Shown here: piece by piece, positions 1 through 7,660 of the stretch | Position numbering within the stretch: the stretch's first letter is position 1 | How the letters are laid out: the number at the start of each line of letters is the position of its first letter | Assembly (NCBI GenBank): GCA_949487015.1 | Contig: CATAQZ010000282.1 | Span: 1-10,093 of the forward strand | Source of the DNA: Flavobacteriales bacterium UBA4585 | GTDB taxonomy: Bacteria > Bacteroidota > Bacteroidia > Flavobacteriales > Schleiferiaceae | Length of the DNA stretch: 10,093 nt | Direction of reading: 5' to 3' | Made by a program: the position numbers and the translations under genes | The notes under the pieces: model-generated | Seen by the model: the letters and a program-made list of their open reading frames with translations, nothing else | What the model was told of the DNA's origin: nothing | Database searches by the model: none

Positions 1-1007
1 GCCGTGAGCTTAAAATGGTCGACAGCCTCGCGTAAACAGGATTCTAAATCCATCGGAGCTAAGGTTAAAGTCAATTCCTCCTTATCCATCATCGACATCT
101 GCAACACGCTTTCCATCTGGGCATTCATGCGCTTATTCTCACTCTTTATAATGCCTAAATACTGCTGCATTTGCTCGGAATTCATTTTCTCACCGTTACG
201 CAACAAAGCATCTACAGCTAAACTAATGGTCGCTAGCGGAGTTTTGAATTCGTGCGACATGTTACTAATGAAATCGCTCTTGACTGCAGCCAAGCGTTTT
301 TGTTTTTGCCCTTGACGCTGTACACTGAAAAAAGCAAACAAAATGACCGTTGAAAACAGTAAAGTCACAAAGAGGTTGAGATACACACGTGATGCTAAAT
401 AGAACTTTCCAGAAGGAAAATACATCAGTAACTGGCGTGTAGGACCAAAAAAGCTTTCAGCCAATACAAAGTTATAAGCAACCTTGTCCGTAGTAAATGC
501 ATCGCTGAGCAAACTGTTTAAATACCCATTCTCTACAATGGCCCATTTAGGTGCAGTTCGAATGCCATGAACACGCAACTCACTTTGCAACATACTGTCC
601 ATTTCCGCGGAGGAAATGAGTGTTTCCCATGGTAAAGAACTTTGAAAATCATCAAGAAATCCAGAAATCATAGTGGTGTCCATTCCAAATCCCGAACCAT
701 AAGGAACCGCGCCCTGAGTAGCCGACCAACGCAATGTGGTGGTACCCATTGGAGTATTAATGGTTACTGTAGAATCACTCGAAGTACTACGTTTAAGCGC
801 ACCTGTACTTTTTCTTTTCACGAAAAGTCGTACCCGCTCGTTAATACCAGATGCAGTAGCGCTAACATCAGAATCAAACTGTTGTTTCTGTAATTCCAAT
901 TCGCCAGAAAGTAAATTCAATTGCAGCAACAAAGCACCAAGCACTGCTGCAGTAAGCACTGCTGTTAATGCATGTTTTCGAAGTTTACCTATGAATTGAT
1001 TCAACAT
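1..1007 (-). CDS. Sensor histidine kinase, two-TM membrane type (3' end cut by window edge)
   Basis: This is the N-terminal 335 residues of a membrane sensor kinase that would autophosphorylate on histidine and pass the phosphate to a response regulator. Translating the minus strand gives a hydrophobic segment at about residues 12-33, an extracytoplasmic region of about 175 residues, a second hydrophobic segment at about 208-229, then a HisKA dimerisation domain. The H-box reads SHEFKTPLATISLA, with the phospho-acceptor His252. The N, G1 and G2 boxes of the ATPase domain lie beyond the left edge. The ATG at 1007 is secure because an in-frame TAG sits 15 nt upstream (1023-1025). The sensor region matches no domain I recognise. 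The H-box and following helix (ending in VLQMSMMDKEEL) recall the RprX-type kinases of Bacteroides, a resemblance from memory only. It follows the MoxR gene by 66 nt, and a response regulator may lie further left. Function class is confident; the signal is unknown. Confidence 0.93.
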   Translation of the reverse strand, partial: MLNQFIGKLRKHALTAVLTAAVLGALLLQLNLLSGELELQKQQFDSDVSATASGINERVRLFVKRKSTGALKRSTSSDSTVTINTPMGTTTLRWSATQGAVPYGSGFGMDTTMISGFLDDFQSSLPWETLISSAEMDSMLQSELRVHGIRTAPKWAIVENGYLNSLLSDAFTTDKVAYNFVLAESFFGPTRQLLMYFPSGKFYLASRVYLNLFVTLLFSTVILFAFFSVQRQGQKQKRLAAVKSDFISNMSHEFKTPLATISLAVDALLRNGEKMNSEQMQQYLGIIKSENKRMNAQMESVLQMSMMDKEELTLTLAPMDLESCLREAVDHFKLT

Positions 1008-1073
1008 AACACGAAAATAGAACTATCTAACGGGATGCATTAGAAGTTTAACGCGTCTTAACACAAGAACGGA
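1008..1073. other. 66-nt intergenic gap between the MoxR and kinase genes
   Basis: This short spacer separates the MoxR stop (TGA) from the kinase ATG. It holds no convincing hairpin terminator, so read-through from the operon into the kinase gene is plausible. An imperfect palindrome, GTTTAACGCGTCTTAAC, sits at 1046-1062. A TATTTTCG string close to the kinase start resembles a Bacteroidota -7 box with one mismatch, but it lies only a few bases from the ATG and has no TTG element at proper spacing. I therefore call no promoter here. Confidence 0.5.
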
Positions 1074-2036
1074 TCAGAGCAACTGACCGATAAGTTCATC
1101 CACCGTCAATCCCTCGCCTTTCGCTTTGTAATTTATAACTACACGATGGCGCAGCACAGCAGGAGCAATATGTTTCACATGCGCAGTGCTCGGCGTTCCT
1201 TCACCTTTCATCATTGCCAATGCCTTTGCTGCAAGAACAAGGTTCTGTGAGGCACGTGGTCCAGCGCCCCAAGAGAAATAGTTTTCTGCTATGCTACTGC
1301 CGCCTTCTTTACCCGGTCGAGTTTTACGTGCTAGCGTTACAGCGTAATCCACAACTGCATCGGTTACCGGCATAGCGCGCAATGCAAACTGAAGGTCGAG
1401 CACTTCCTTTGAGGAAAGTACAGGGTTGACTTGTTTACTTCCACCCACGGTAGTGGCACGTACTACCGCACGTTCTTCATCGAGGGCTGGATAGTCGACA
1501 TAAATATTGAATAAGAATCGGTCCAACTGCGCTTCAGGCAACGGATAAGTTCCCTCCTGCTCTATTGGGTTTTGAGTCGCTAAAACAAAAAACGGCTTCG
1601 GTAAATTCATCGTTTTACCGGCAGCACTGACCTTCTTCTCTTGCATGGCCTCTAACAATGCGGCTTGCGTTTTAGGCGGCGTACGGTTGATTTCATCAGC
1701 CAATACAACATTAGAGAATATTGGTCCCTTGTGGAAGGTAAACTCTCTTTGAGCGTTCAAGACCTCCGTACCCGTAATGTCAGAAGGCATTAAATCCGGA
1801 GTGAATTGGATGCGGGAAAAATCTAGACCAAGCGCTTGGCTCACAGAGGTGATTAATAAGGTTTTTGCCAATCCGGGGACTCCGACTAAGAGACTATGGC
1901 CTTGGCAAAGAATAGACATTGTAATTAAATCAACAGCTTCTTCCTGCCCTATGATTACCTTACCAACTTCAGATTTAAAGGATTGAAGCTTGTCAGGGGC
2001 ATTTTCGAGCGTCGAGATGATTTCTTCGTTAGTCAT
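1074..2036 (-). CDS. MoxR-family AAA+ ATPase
   Basis: This is a complete 320-aa cytoplasmic AAA+ ATPase of the MoxR family, whose members act as chaperone-like ATPases that remodel or activate partner proteins, often ones with von Willebrand A domains. Visible motifs are Walker A GVPGLAKT (52-59), Walker B VVLADEINR (110-118), sensor 1 ATQNP (153-157), the PLPEAQLDRF block (165-174) and a sensor-2-like GAGPRAS (257-263). Length is normal for the family (about 320-330 aa). The ATG overlaps the end of the upstream SurA-like gene by 8 nt (ATGACTAA), so the two are translationally coupled. The usual partners (DUF58, BatA/BatB, other vWA proteins) do not follow; a histidine kinase does. Its client is therefore unknown, although its place behind periplasmic chaperone genes suggests a link to envelope upkeep. 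Confidence 0.96.
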   Translation of the reverse strand: MTNEEIISTLENAPDKLQSFKSEVGKVIIGQEEAVDLITMSILCQGHSLLVGVPGLAKTLLITSVSQALGLDFSRIQFTPDLMPSDITGTEVLNAQREFTFHKGPIFSNVVLADEINRTPPKTQAALLEAMQEKKVSAAGKTMNLPKPFFVLATQNPIEQEGTYPLPEAQLDRFLFNIYVDYPALDEERAVVRATTVGGSKQVNPVLSSKEVLDLQFALRAMPVTDAVVDYAVTLARKTRPGKEGGSSIAENYFSWGAGPRASQNLVLAAKALAMMKGEGTPSTAHVKHIAPAVLRHRVVINYKAKGEGLTVDELIGQLL

Positions 2037-3384
2037 TATTGCTGTTCCATGAATTTAAGGCATCATCGCAATCGTAATACCCTTCATTGATTTTAACAAA
2101 AGTGTCTGCCAATTTCTCTTCCTTCCATTCTTCTACCGTCTTTGCCTGTTTTTGTTGAAGGGCAAAACCTTTGATACGCGTGAAATCGAGATCTAGATTT
2201 GCTCTATGCGGCTCATATTTCGCATCCAAACGAACAATACGAAATGCTTCACGCTGATCCTCTGTTCTATAAAATGTTGCTTCGGAAATCTCACCGTCTG
2301 TCAAAGCATTGATTAAGCCGAACAAGCCTCTATCCAATTGCGATACTTCAAACTTATTATTTCCACTTTGGAAATTACTCATTTGACCACCGTTAAATCG
2401 GGTTTGCTCATCATCACTAAATCGTCTAGAAGCTTCTTCGAATGTCATTTCACCATTCGCAATAGCGGCACTAACACTGTCTAGAAAATTCTTCGCTTCC
2501 TGCAAGTTTTCTTGCGTAAGCTTTGGCTTTATGAGAATATGACGTAGATCTAATTCTTCACCGCGCTTCTCAAGCAACTGTACAATGTGGTAACCAAATT
2601 CAGTCTTGAATGGATCACTAATTTCTCCTTTACGTAAATTAAATGCGACAGCCTCAAATTCCTTTACAAACACACCTCGCTGAATGCCTTGGTATTCACC
2701 ACCTTTCTTGTTCGAGCCAGGGTCTTCACTGTACAAAATGGCCATTGAAGAGAAAGAAGTCCCATTTTCAATTCTGCCTTTAAGCTCTTTGAGTTTAGTG
2801 ATTACTTCCTGTTCTGCTTCCTCGGATAACTCTGGAAATTTAACGATTTGACTCAACTCTACTTCGGCGCTTATAAGCGGAATGCTATCTTCCTGTAAGT
2901 TTTCATAGTATTCGCGAACCTCAGAAGGAGTTACTTCGATACCTTCAACAACTGTCATTTGCATTCGTTGTGCCGTCAGTTGCTCTTTAATAAGGGTGCG
3001 CATATCTTCTTTGATTTCCACTACAGATTTTTCATAGAAATCTTCCAGTTTCTTTTGATCACCCATTTGCATGATCAATTGTTGAATTCTGCGGTCCATA
3101 TTAGCCTCAACCTCTTCTTCGCCTACAGAAATAGAATCAATTGCAGCATGATGAATGAGTAGCTTTTGAAACAATAATTCTTCAAAAACTTCGCAATAGG
3201 TAACCGGCTTACCGAAGTTCTGACGGTTAAATACATCGTATTGCTCCTCGATATCACTTTTAAGAATGACATCGCCTCCTACAATGGCGGTGACCCCATC
3301 AACGGTTTGCGGTTGAGCACTCGCAAAAACTGCGAGAAACGTAAATACGCTAGTGTATAATAAGTGTGCCTTCTTCAATTGCAT
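2029..3384 (-). CDS. SurA-like periplasmic peptidylprolyl isomerase / outer-membrane protein chaperone
   Basis: This 451-aa protein has SurA architecture: a signal peptide (MQLKKAHLL... with probable cleavage after ASA at residues 21-23), an N-terminal chaperone domain beginning DGVTAIVGGDVILKSDIE, two parvulin-type PPIase domains (about 172-273 and 277-387), and a C-terminal helix. Parvulin hallmarks are visible in both repeats: YSEDPGSNKKGGEYQ and FGYHIVQLLEKR in the first, and LRHILIKPK with FSDDEQTRFNGGQM in the second. SurA escorts unfolded outer-membrane proteins across the periplasm. The family length in E. coli is 428 aa, so this is close. I chose the ATG at 3384 rather than a TTG two codons upstream. 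This start lies inside the preceding gene (35-nt overlap), and no later Met would keep the signal peptide. The downstream MoxR gene overlaps by 8 nt. Domain assignment is confident; the specific OMP-chaperone role is by family. Confidence 0.94.
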   Translation of the reverse strand: MQLKKAHLLYTSVFTFLAVFASAQPQTVDGVTAIVGGDVILKSDIEEQYDVFNRQNFGKPVTYCEVFEELLFQKLLIHHAAIDSISVGEEEVEANMDRRIQQLIMQMGDQKKLEDFYEKSVVEIKEDMRTLIKEQLTAQRMQMTVVEGIEVTPSEVREYYENLQEDSIPLISAEVELSQIVKFPELSEEAEQEVITKLKELKGRIENGTSFSSMAILYSEDPGSNKKGGEYQGIQRGVFVKEFEAVAFNLRKGEISDPFKTEFGYHIVQLLEKRGEELDLRHILIKPKLTQENLQEAKNFLDSVSAAIANGEMTFEEASRRFSDDEQTRFNGGQMSNFQSGNNKFEVSQLDRGLFGLINALTDGEISEATFYRTEDQREAFRIVRLDAKYEPHRANLDLDFTRIKGFALQQKQAKTVEEWKEEKLADTFVKINEGYYDCDDALNSWNSNND

Positions 3385-4195
3385 GTTCAATAATATTTTC
3401 TTCTATCTGCTCGATGAGCGTCAGTCGACGCTTGTTCAACAGTACTTTCTTTATGCGCTCTTCCACATAAGGTAGCGGACTGTAACTGTCCTTAATACGT
3501 AGGGCATTTACTTGCACAAAATACACCAATGCAGTGTCTTCGCAGGTAAATCTCTTTCTTCTATTTAAATAATTATACGGATTGGTGGATTCTAATGGAA
3601 TTTCTTCAAGAAAATCCATCATAGGTACCCATACAGAATCGCCGTAATTACTTTGTTTACTGACAAATACTTCTGCCCAATCCAAATATTTATCTTGATA
3701 CCTATCAGATAAAAACCATCGTTTAGCCTCTTTAGTTTTCTGTGCTTCTACAGGTGCCGCAGCATAAAAAGCTTGAACAATACTCTCTTTAAGCTCGAAA
3801 TTATTCAAGTTTTGGTCGTAGTACTCTTTTATTTGATCAGTGGTAATGGTTGTATCTAAATGCTGGCGTACGTACGCATCAATATAGGCATGCTTTAGTA
3901 AGTCGTTTCTGTACTGCGTTACCAACGCCTCGAAATCCGCCAATTCTGTTTGCAAATTAAACTCTGCGGCCTCTACAAGCAGTTCGTTTTCAGCCCATTG
4001 ACGAACTAATCGATTGACTAAAGAGATACTGTCTACCGCATCCATCTGTCCTGACTTGGGTAAATGATCAGCAATATCTTCGAAAAGCAGTTTTTTATTC
4101 CTCAATTCCGCTAATACATCTTGTTCCAAATCTCCATTAGAGACACAAGCAACAGATGCTAAAGCGACGAGTCCTATGAAGATTGACTTCAACAT
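3350..4195 (-). CDS. Putative lipoprotein related to SurA, parvulin domain degenerate
   Basis: This 281-aa protein starts with a lipoprotein-like leader, MLKSIFIGLVALASVAC; Cys17 is the candidate lipidated residue, though Ser rather than Leu stands at -3. Residues about 25-130 form a helical region resembling a SurA N-terminal chaperone domain (LVNRLVRQWAENELLVEAAE, then ITTDQIKEYYDQNLNNF). Where a parvulin domain should follow (about 135-232), only the outline remains: KESIVQAFYAAAP stands where the first strand would be and TALVYFVQVNALR where the last strand would be. The GG and FGYH signatures are missing. The C-terminal helix (VEERIKKVLLNKRR...) is SurA-like. Its ATG shares one base with the upstream stop (TAATG), and its end overlaps the SurA-like gene by 35 nt, so it is tightly coupled to both. 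It is probably a catalytically inactive chaperone or a partner of its neighbours, anchored to a membrane. The assignment rests on eye comparison; its role is unproven. Confidence 0.8.
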   Translation of the reverse strand: MLKSIFIGLVALASVACVSNGDLEQDVLAELRNKKLLFEDIADHLPKSGQMDAVDSISLVNRLVRQWAENELLVEAAEFNLQTELADFEALVTQYRNDLLKHAYIDAYVRQHLDTTITTDQIKEYYDQNLNNFELKESIVQAFYAAAPVEAQKTKEAKRWFLSDRYQDKYLDWAEVFVSKQSNYGDSVWVPMMDFLEEIPLESTNPYNYLNRRKRFTCEDTALVYFVQVNALRIKDSYSPLPYVEERIKKVLLNKRRLTLIEQIEENIIEHAIEEGTLIIH

Positions 4196-6138
4196 TAACG
4201 CAATTCCTGAAATAGTGCAGCTTTAGCATTTTCGTTGATAGTTACCTCAAATTTTGATTTTAAGGCATTCACCCACTCTTTCTCTAAAGTATCCTGATAA
4301 CTCGCTATTACCAAACCTTTGATTTCGTTCAAAGCCTTCGGCGCTGATGGTATAAATTCGTCAATCTGAACGACAGCGAAGCTACCGTTATCAAGTTCTA
4401 CAGGTCCGAATACACCCGACTCCTGCTGCCAAACCGCCTCTATTACGGAATTATCATCTTTCTCGTAAGTTCCATTCTGAACGGCAACACTTAACGCATC
4501 TTCATTTTCCAGTAACTCCTGAACCTTTTCGGACTTATTTTTTGCCGTCCATTTAGCAATCTTTTTTGCCAATTTTTCGTCTGTACTGACCCAATATGTA
4601 GCTTTTATACGGTCTTCCCAACGGTAATCTTCCTTGATTAATTCATAATGGGTTGCGATACCAGCACTGTCCTGTGCCGCTTTATTCCAAACCGCTTCTT
4701 GCGTTAAATCAAATAAGAGAATACCCTCTTTATACTCACGTACTAAATTTCTGAAATCTGCATGCTTTAATTCTAATTGGCCGTCTTCATATGCGATCAT
4801 ACGATCATTAGAGTACGCATTAAAAAGCACTCTCAGGAATTCTACACGAACCGCCTCATTACTCTGATTTTGGTTTTTCGCCCAGAATTCCAATACCTCA
4901 CTTTGATAAATCTTTTCATTTGCAAAAGTAGCAACAACCCGATCGCGAGATAACGCAGGAATTTCCCATGTACCCGTTCCAAAAGCATTCTTGTCTACTA
5001 AATTCATCGTTCGCCCTAACCAACGCTCATCGATAGCAAAGTCATATTCAGTCTTTAATCGCTTCATGAAACGGGTAGCTCCTACTCTACTCCTAGTATC
5101 ACGCTTTACTTTCTTTTTAAGCTCAGACTTTAATTCATCAAAGGACTGTAATGGCTTTTTCTCAATAAGTTGAATCACGTGCCAACCGATACTCGTTTCT
5201 ACGGGCGCAGAATAATCACCGGGTGCTTCAAGAGCAAACGCTGCTTCTTCAAAAGCAGGCATCATTTTATTGATACCAAATTCTGGTAATTCGCCCATGG
5301 AATCTTTTGTCTTGCGGTCTTCACTAAACGCTAATAAAGAAATAAAGTCTTCGCCTCCCTCAAGTCTACTGTAAATTTCATTGGCACTGCGTTCAGCTCG
5401 TTGCTGCTCCTGTATAGATGATTTTCCATTCGATGCGAAGAAAATATGACGCACTCTAACAACACCGCTGGCTGCACGGCGCTCTAGTAATTTCACTAGA
5501 TGGTACCCGTACTGACTTCTTACGGGCATGGATAAATCACCTACCTCTAAATCATATGCTGCCGATTCAAAGGGATACACCATATTAAATACAGTAAAGT
5601 AACCTAAATCACCTCCGTTTTTTGCACTCCAAGTATCAGCGCTTGATTCTCGAGCGGCATTTTCAAATTTCGTTTTACCCGATAAAATTGACTTACGTAA
5701 TTCAAGCAATTGCTTGTATGCTTTTAAGGTATCCGAAGGAAGCGCATTGGCTTCCAAAGCAATCATAATATGTGCAGCACGGACTTCCTCTTGCATACGT
5801 TCAAACGCCTGTCTAACCAGCTCATCCTCTGCACCTTGATCACTTAAGTACGGTTTTGCTAATTGGGCACGATACCCTCCGAACTCATTTTTAAAACCTG
5901 TAGCCGTATCACGTTGCTGTGCATACGCTTCTGCTATTTTAAGTTTAAAGTTGATGTACAGATCTAAATATTCCTCAGGTGTCTTGGGGTCTAATGCAGC
6001 CCCAACGCCTTTATTTTTCTCATATACTGCCTTGAACTCTTCAGTAGTAATACTTTGATTTCCAACAGTAAACAATACTTCCTGTGCATTCAATTGCGCG
6101 CCCACAAAAACGAGGGCAATCCATATTAATTTTTTCAT
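4195..6138 (-). CDS. Periplasmic peptidylprolyl isomerase with two parvulin domains and a degenerate third unit
   Basis: This 647-aa secreted protein has a signal peptide MKKLIWIALVFVGAQLNA, with probable cleavage before QEVLF. A SurA/PpiD-like N-terminal segment (about 20-115) is followed by two parvulin (PpiC-type) domains. The first, about 118-221, has RAAHIMIAL, NGGDLGYFTVFNMVYPFE and QYGYHLVKLLERR. The second, about 226-327, has RVRHIFFAS, MGELPEFGINKMMPAFE and SIGWHVIQLIEKKP. Such domains speed cis-trans proline isomerisation and help outer-membrane and secreted proteins fold. The last 250 residues look like a second, worn copy: VVATFANEKIYQSEVLEFWAKN (401-422, mirroring 21-42), then a region ending GVFGPVELDNGSFAVVQID (575-593) that resembles the end of a parvulin fold. 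The gene begins 5 nt after the guaB stop and shares one base with the next gene. It is longer than SurA (428 aa in E. coli) because of this C-terminal extension. Class is confident; clients are unknown. Confidence 0.94.
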   Translation of the reverse strand: MKKLIWIALVFVGAQLNAQEVLFTVGNQSITTEEFKAVYEKNKGVGAALDPKTPEEYLDLYINFKLKIAEAYAQQRDTATGFKNEFGGYRAQLAKPYLSDQGAEDELVRQAFERMQEEVRAAHIMIALEANALPSDTLKAYKQLLELRKSILSGKTKFENAARESSADTWSAKNGGDLGYFTVFNMVYPFESAAYDLEVGDLSMPVRSQYGYHLVKLLERRAASGVVRVRHIFFASNGKSSIQEQQRAERSANEIYSRLEGGEDFISLLAFSEDRKTKDSMGELPEFGINKMMPAFEEAAFALEAPGDYSAPVETSIGWHVIQLIEKKPLQSFDELKSELKKKVKRDTRSRVGATRFMKRLKTEYDFAIDERWLGRTMNLVDKNAFGTGTWEIPALSRDRVVATFANEKIYQSEVLEFWAKNQNQSNEAVRVEFLRVLFNAYSNDRMIAYEDGQLELKHADFRNLVREYKEGILLFDLTQEAVWNKAAQDSAGIATHYELIKEDYRWEDRIKATYWVSTDEKLAKKIAKWTAKNKSEKVQELLENEDALSVAVQNGTYEKDDNSVIEAVWQQESGVFGPVELDNGSFAVVQIDEFIPSAPKALNEIKGLVIASYQDTLEKEWVNALKSKFEVTINENAKAALFQELR

Positions 6139-6143
6139 TGTGT

Positions 6144-7616
6144 TTATCTTCTACTGTAGTTAGGTGCTTCTCTAGTAATACTTACGTTGTGCGGGTGACT
6201 TTCTTGCATCCCGGCCGCCGTAATTTGAATGAATCCTGCGGTTTCTTTTAAGGTAGGAATATCGTTAGATCCACAGTAACCCATGCCAGCGCGTAATCCA
6301 CCAATAAATTGATACATCACCTCACTAACTTCACCCTTATAGGGAACGCGACCTACAATTCCTTCAGGAACCAATTTCTTTACATCATCTTCAACATCTT
6401 GGAAATAGCGGTCTTTAGAACCGTCGGTCATCGCTTCGACACTTCCCATTCCTCTATACGTCTTGTATTTTCGGCCTTCGTAAATCACTGTTTCACCAGG
6501 ACTTTCTTTGGTTCCAGCAAACATTGATCCCAACATTACGCAATCCGCACCTGCCGCAAGTGCCTTTACAATATCACCCGTAAAACGAATACCACCATCT
6601 GCAATTACTGGAATTCTATTATCGATAGCCTTTGCTACCTCCATTACAGCACTCAATTGCGGAAATCCGACACCTGCCACAATACGGGTGGTACAAATAG
6701 AACCGGGGCCAATCCCAACTTTAACGGCATCGGCACCTGCTTCCATTAGGTACAAAGCGGCCTCAGGAGTTGCTATATTCCCTACAACAACATCTAGATT
6801 AGGGAACTTCGCTTTAACGCGCTGTAAGGCTTCTACAACACCTTTAGTATGTCCATGCGCTGTATCAATGATTACAGCATCAACGCCACTTTCATTTAAA
6901 GCCGTAACACGGTCAACAACATCCTGTGTAACACCAACTGCTGCGGCAACGCGTAAACGACCGAATTGATCCTTATTTGCATTGGGTTTAATCTTAATTT
7001 TCGTGATATCACGATACGTTATAAGACCGACTAGTTTATTCTGATCATCAACGACGGGTAGTTTTTCAATCTTATGCTCTTGTAACATAGACTCTGCTTC
7101 ATCCATGCTACCATTTGGTTTAGTCGTAATGAGGTTTTCCTTAGTCATTACTTCATTGATAAGGCGATCATTGTCCTTTTCAAAACGTAAATCACGATTA
7201 GTGACTATACCAATGAGTTCTCTGCTTTCGTTAACGACAGGAATACCACCAATACGAAATTCTGCCATCATTGCATTTGCATCACGAACTGTAGCATCTT
7301 TCGTAAGTGTAACTGGATCTAAAATCATCCCACTTTCTGCACGTTTCACTTTGCGAACCTCAACAGCTTGTTGCTCAATGGTCATATTCTTGTGAATCAC
7401 ACCGATGCCACCTTCCTGAGCTATAGCTATGGCCATAGCACTTTCGGTAACTGTATCCATTGCAGCACTGGCTATAGGAGTTTTCATCCCAATGTTTTTT
7501 GAGAATCGCGAAGATAAATCCACATCTCGTGGTAAAACTTCAGAGTAATTCGGTACTAATAGTACGTCGTCGTAAGTAAGTCCTAGACCAAGGACCTTGT
7601 CGTTATTGTAAGCCAT
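6144..7616 (-). CDS. guaB: IMP dehydrogenase (GuaB)
   Basis: This enzyme oxidises IMP to XMP with NAD+, the committed step of guanine nucleotide synthesis in the cytosol. The 490-aa length is standard for bacterial IMPDH. The N-terminal barrel segment (LTYDDVLLVPNYSEVLPRDV, 13-32) is followed by a tandem CBS (Bateman) module at about 97-215. The catalytic loop GIGPGSICTTRIVAGVG lies at 301-317, with the nucleophile Cys308. The flap (about 414-428, VPEGIVGRVPYKG) carries the Arg423/Tyr426 pair. ADGGIR (339-344), GSMFAGT and YRGMGS are also intact. The start was set at the ATG at 7616, giving MAYNNDKVLGLGLTYDD. The reading frame stays open for 33 codons further upstream, but that stretch runs through the putative promoter and terminator hairpin. 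It is the first gene of the operon, 5 nt ahead of the PPIase gene. Confidence 0.98.
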   Translation of the reverse strand: MAYNNDKVLGLGLTYDDVLLVPNYSEVLPRDVDLSSRFSKNIGMKTPIASAAMDTVTESAMAIAIAQEGGIGVIHKNMTIEQQAVEVRKVKRAESGMILDPVTLTKDATVRDANAMMAEFRIGGIPVVNESRELIGIVTNRDLRFEKDNDRLINEVMTKENLITTKPNGSMDEAESMLQEHKIEKLPVVDDQNKLVGLITYRDITKIKIKPNANKDQFGRLRVAAAVGVTQDVVDRVTALNESGVDAVIIDTAHGHTKGVVEALQRVKAKFPNLDVVVGNIATPEAALYLMEAGADAVKVGIGPGSICTTRIVAGVGFPQLSAVMEVAKAIDNRIPVIADGGIRFTGDIVKALAAGADCVMLGSMFAGTKESPGETVIYEGRKYKTYRGMGSVEAMTDGSKDRYFQDVEDDVKKLVPEGIVGRVPYKGEVSEVMYQFIGGLRAGMGYCGSNDIPTLKETAGFIQITAAGMQESHPHNVSITREAPNYSRR

Positions 7617-7640
7617 TGCAATTCCGATTTGAATTGCGCC

Positions 7641-7648
7641 CAAAATTA
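7641..7648 (-). promoter_or_regulatory. Putative guaB-operon promoter, -7 element TAATTTTG
   Basis: On the minus strand these bases read TAATTTTG, an exact match to the TAnnTTTG -7 element used by the main sigma factor of Bacteroidota. It ends 24 nt before the guaB ATG, which would place the transcript start near 7634 and give a leader of under 20 nt. No clear TTG -33 element is found at the usual spacing; the region where it should be lies in the distal arm of the terminator hairpin. The call rests on one element plus good position. Confidence 0.5.
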
Positions 7649-7660
7649 AGCAATTTCTAC

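Noticed and set aside
4..893. Plus-strand open frames opposite the kinase gene
   Set aside because: The minus strand holds a continuous histidine kinase frame with an intact H-box, which explains these as shadows.
1008..1020. TATTTTCG as a kinase promoter -7 box
   Set aside because: It has one mismatch, no TTG at proper spacing, and would put the transcript start at or past the ATG.
1046..1062. Imperfect palindrome GTTTAACGCGTCTTAAC as an operator
   Set aside because: The arms mismatch at several positions and there is no promoter to which it could be tied.
3385..3390. TTG start two codons upstream of the SurA-like gene
   Set aside because: The ATG at 3384 is stronger and gives the same signal peptide without extra residues.
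6508..6969. 153-codon plus-strand open frame opposite guaB
   Set aside because: It is antisense to the conserved IMPDH catalytic core; low-complexity Ala/Ser/Thr/Pro content is typical of a shadow frame.
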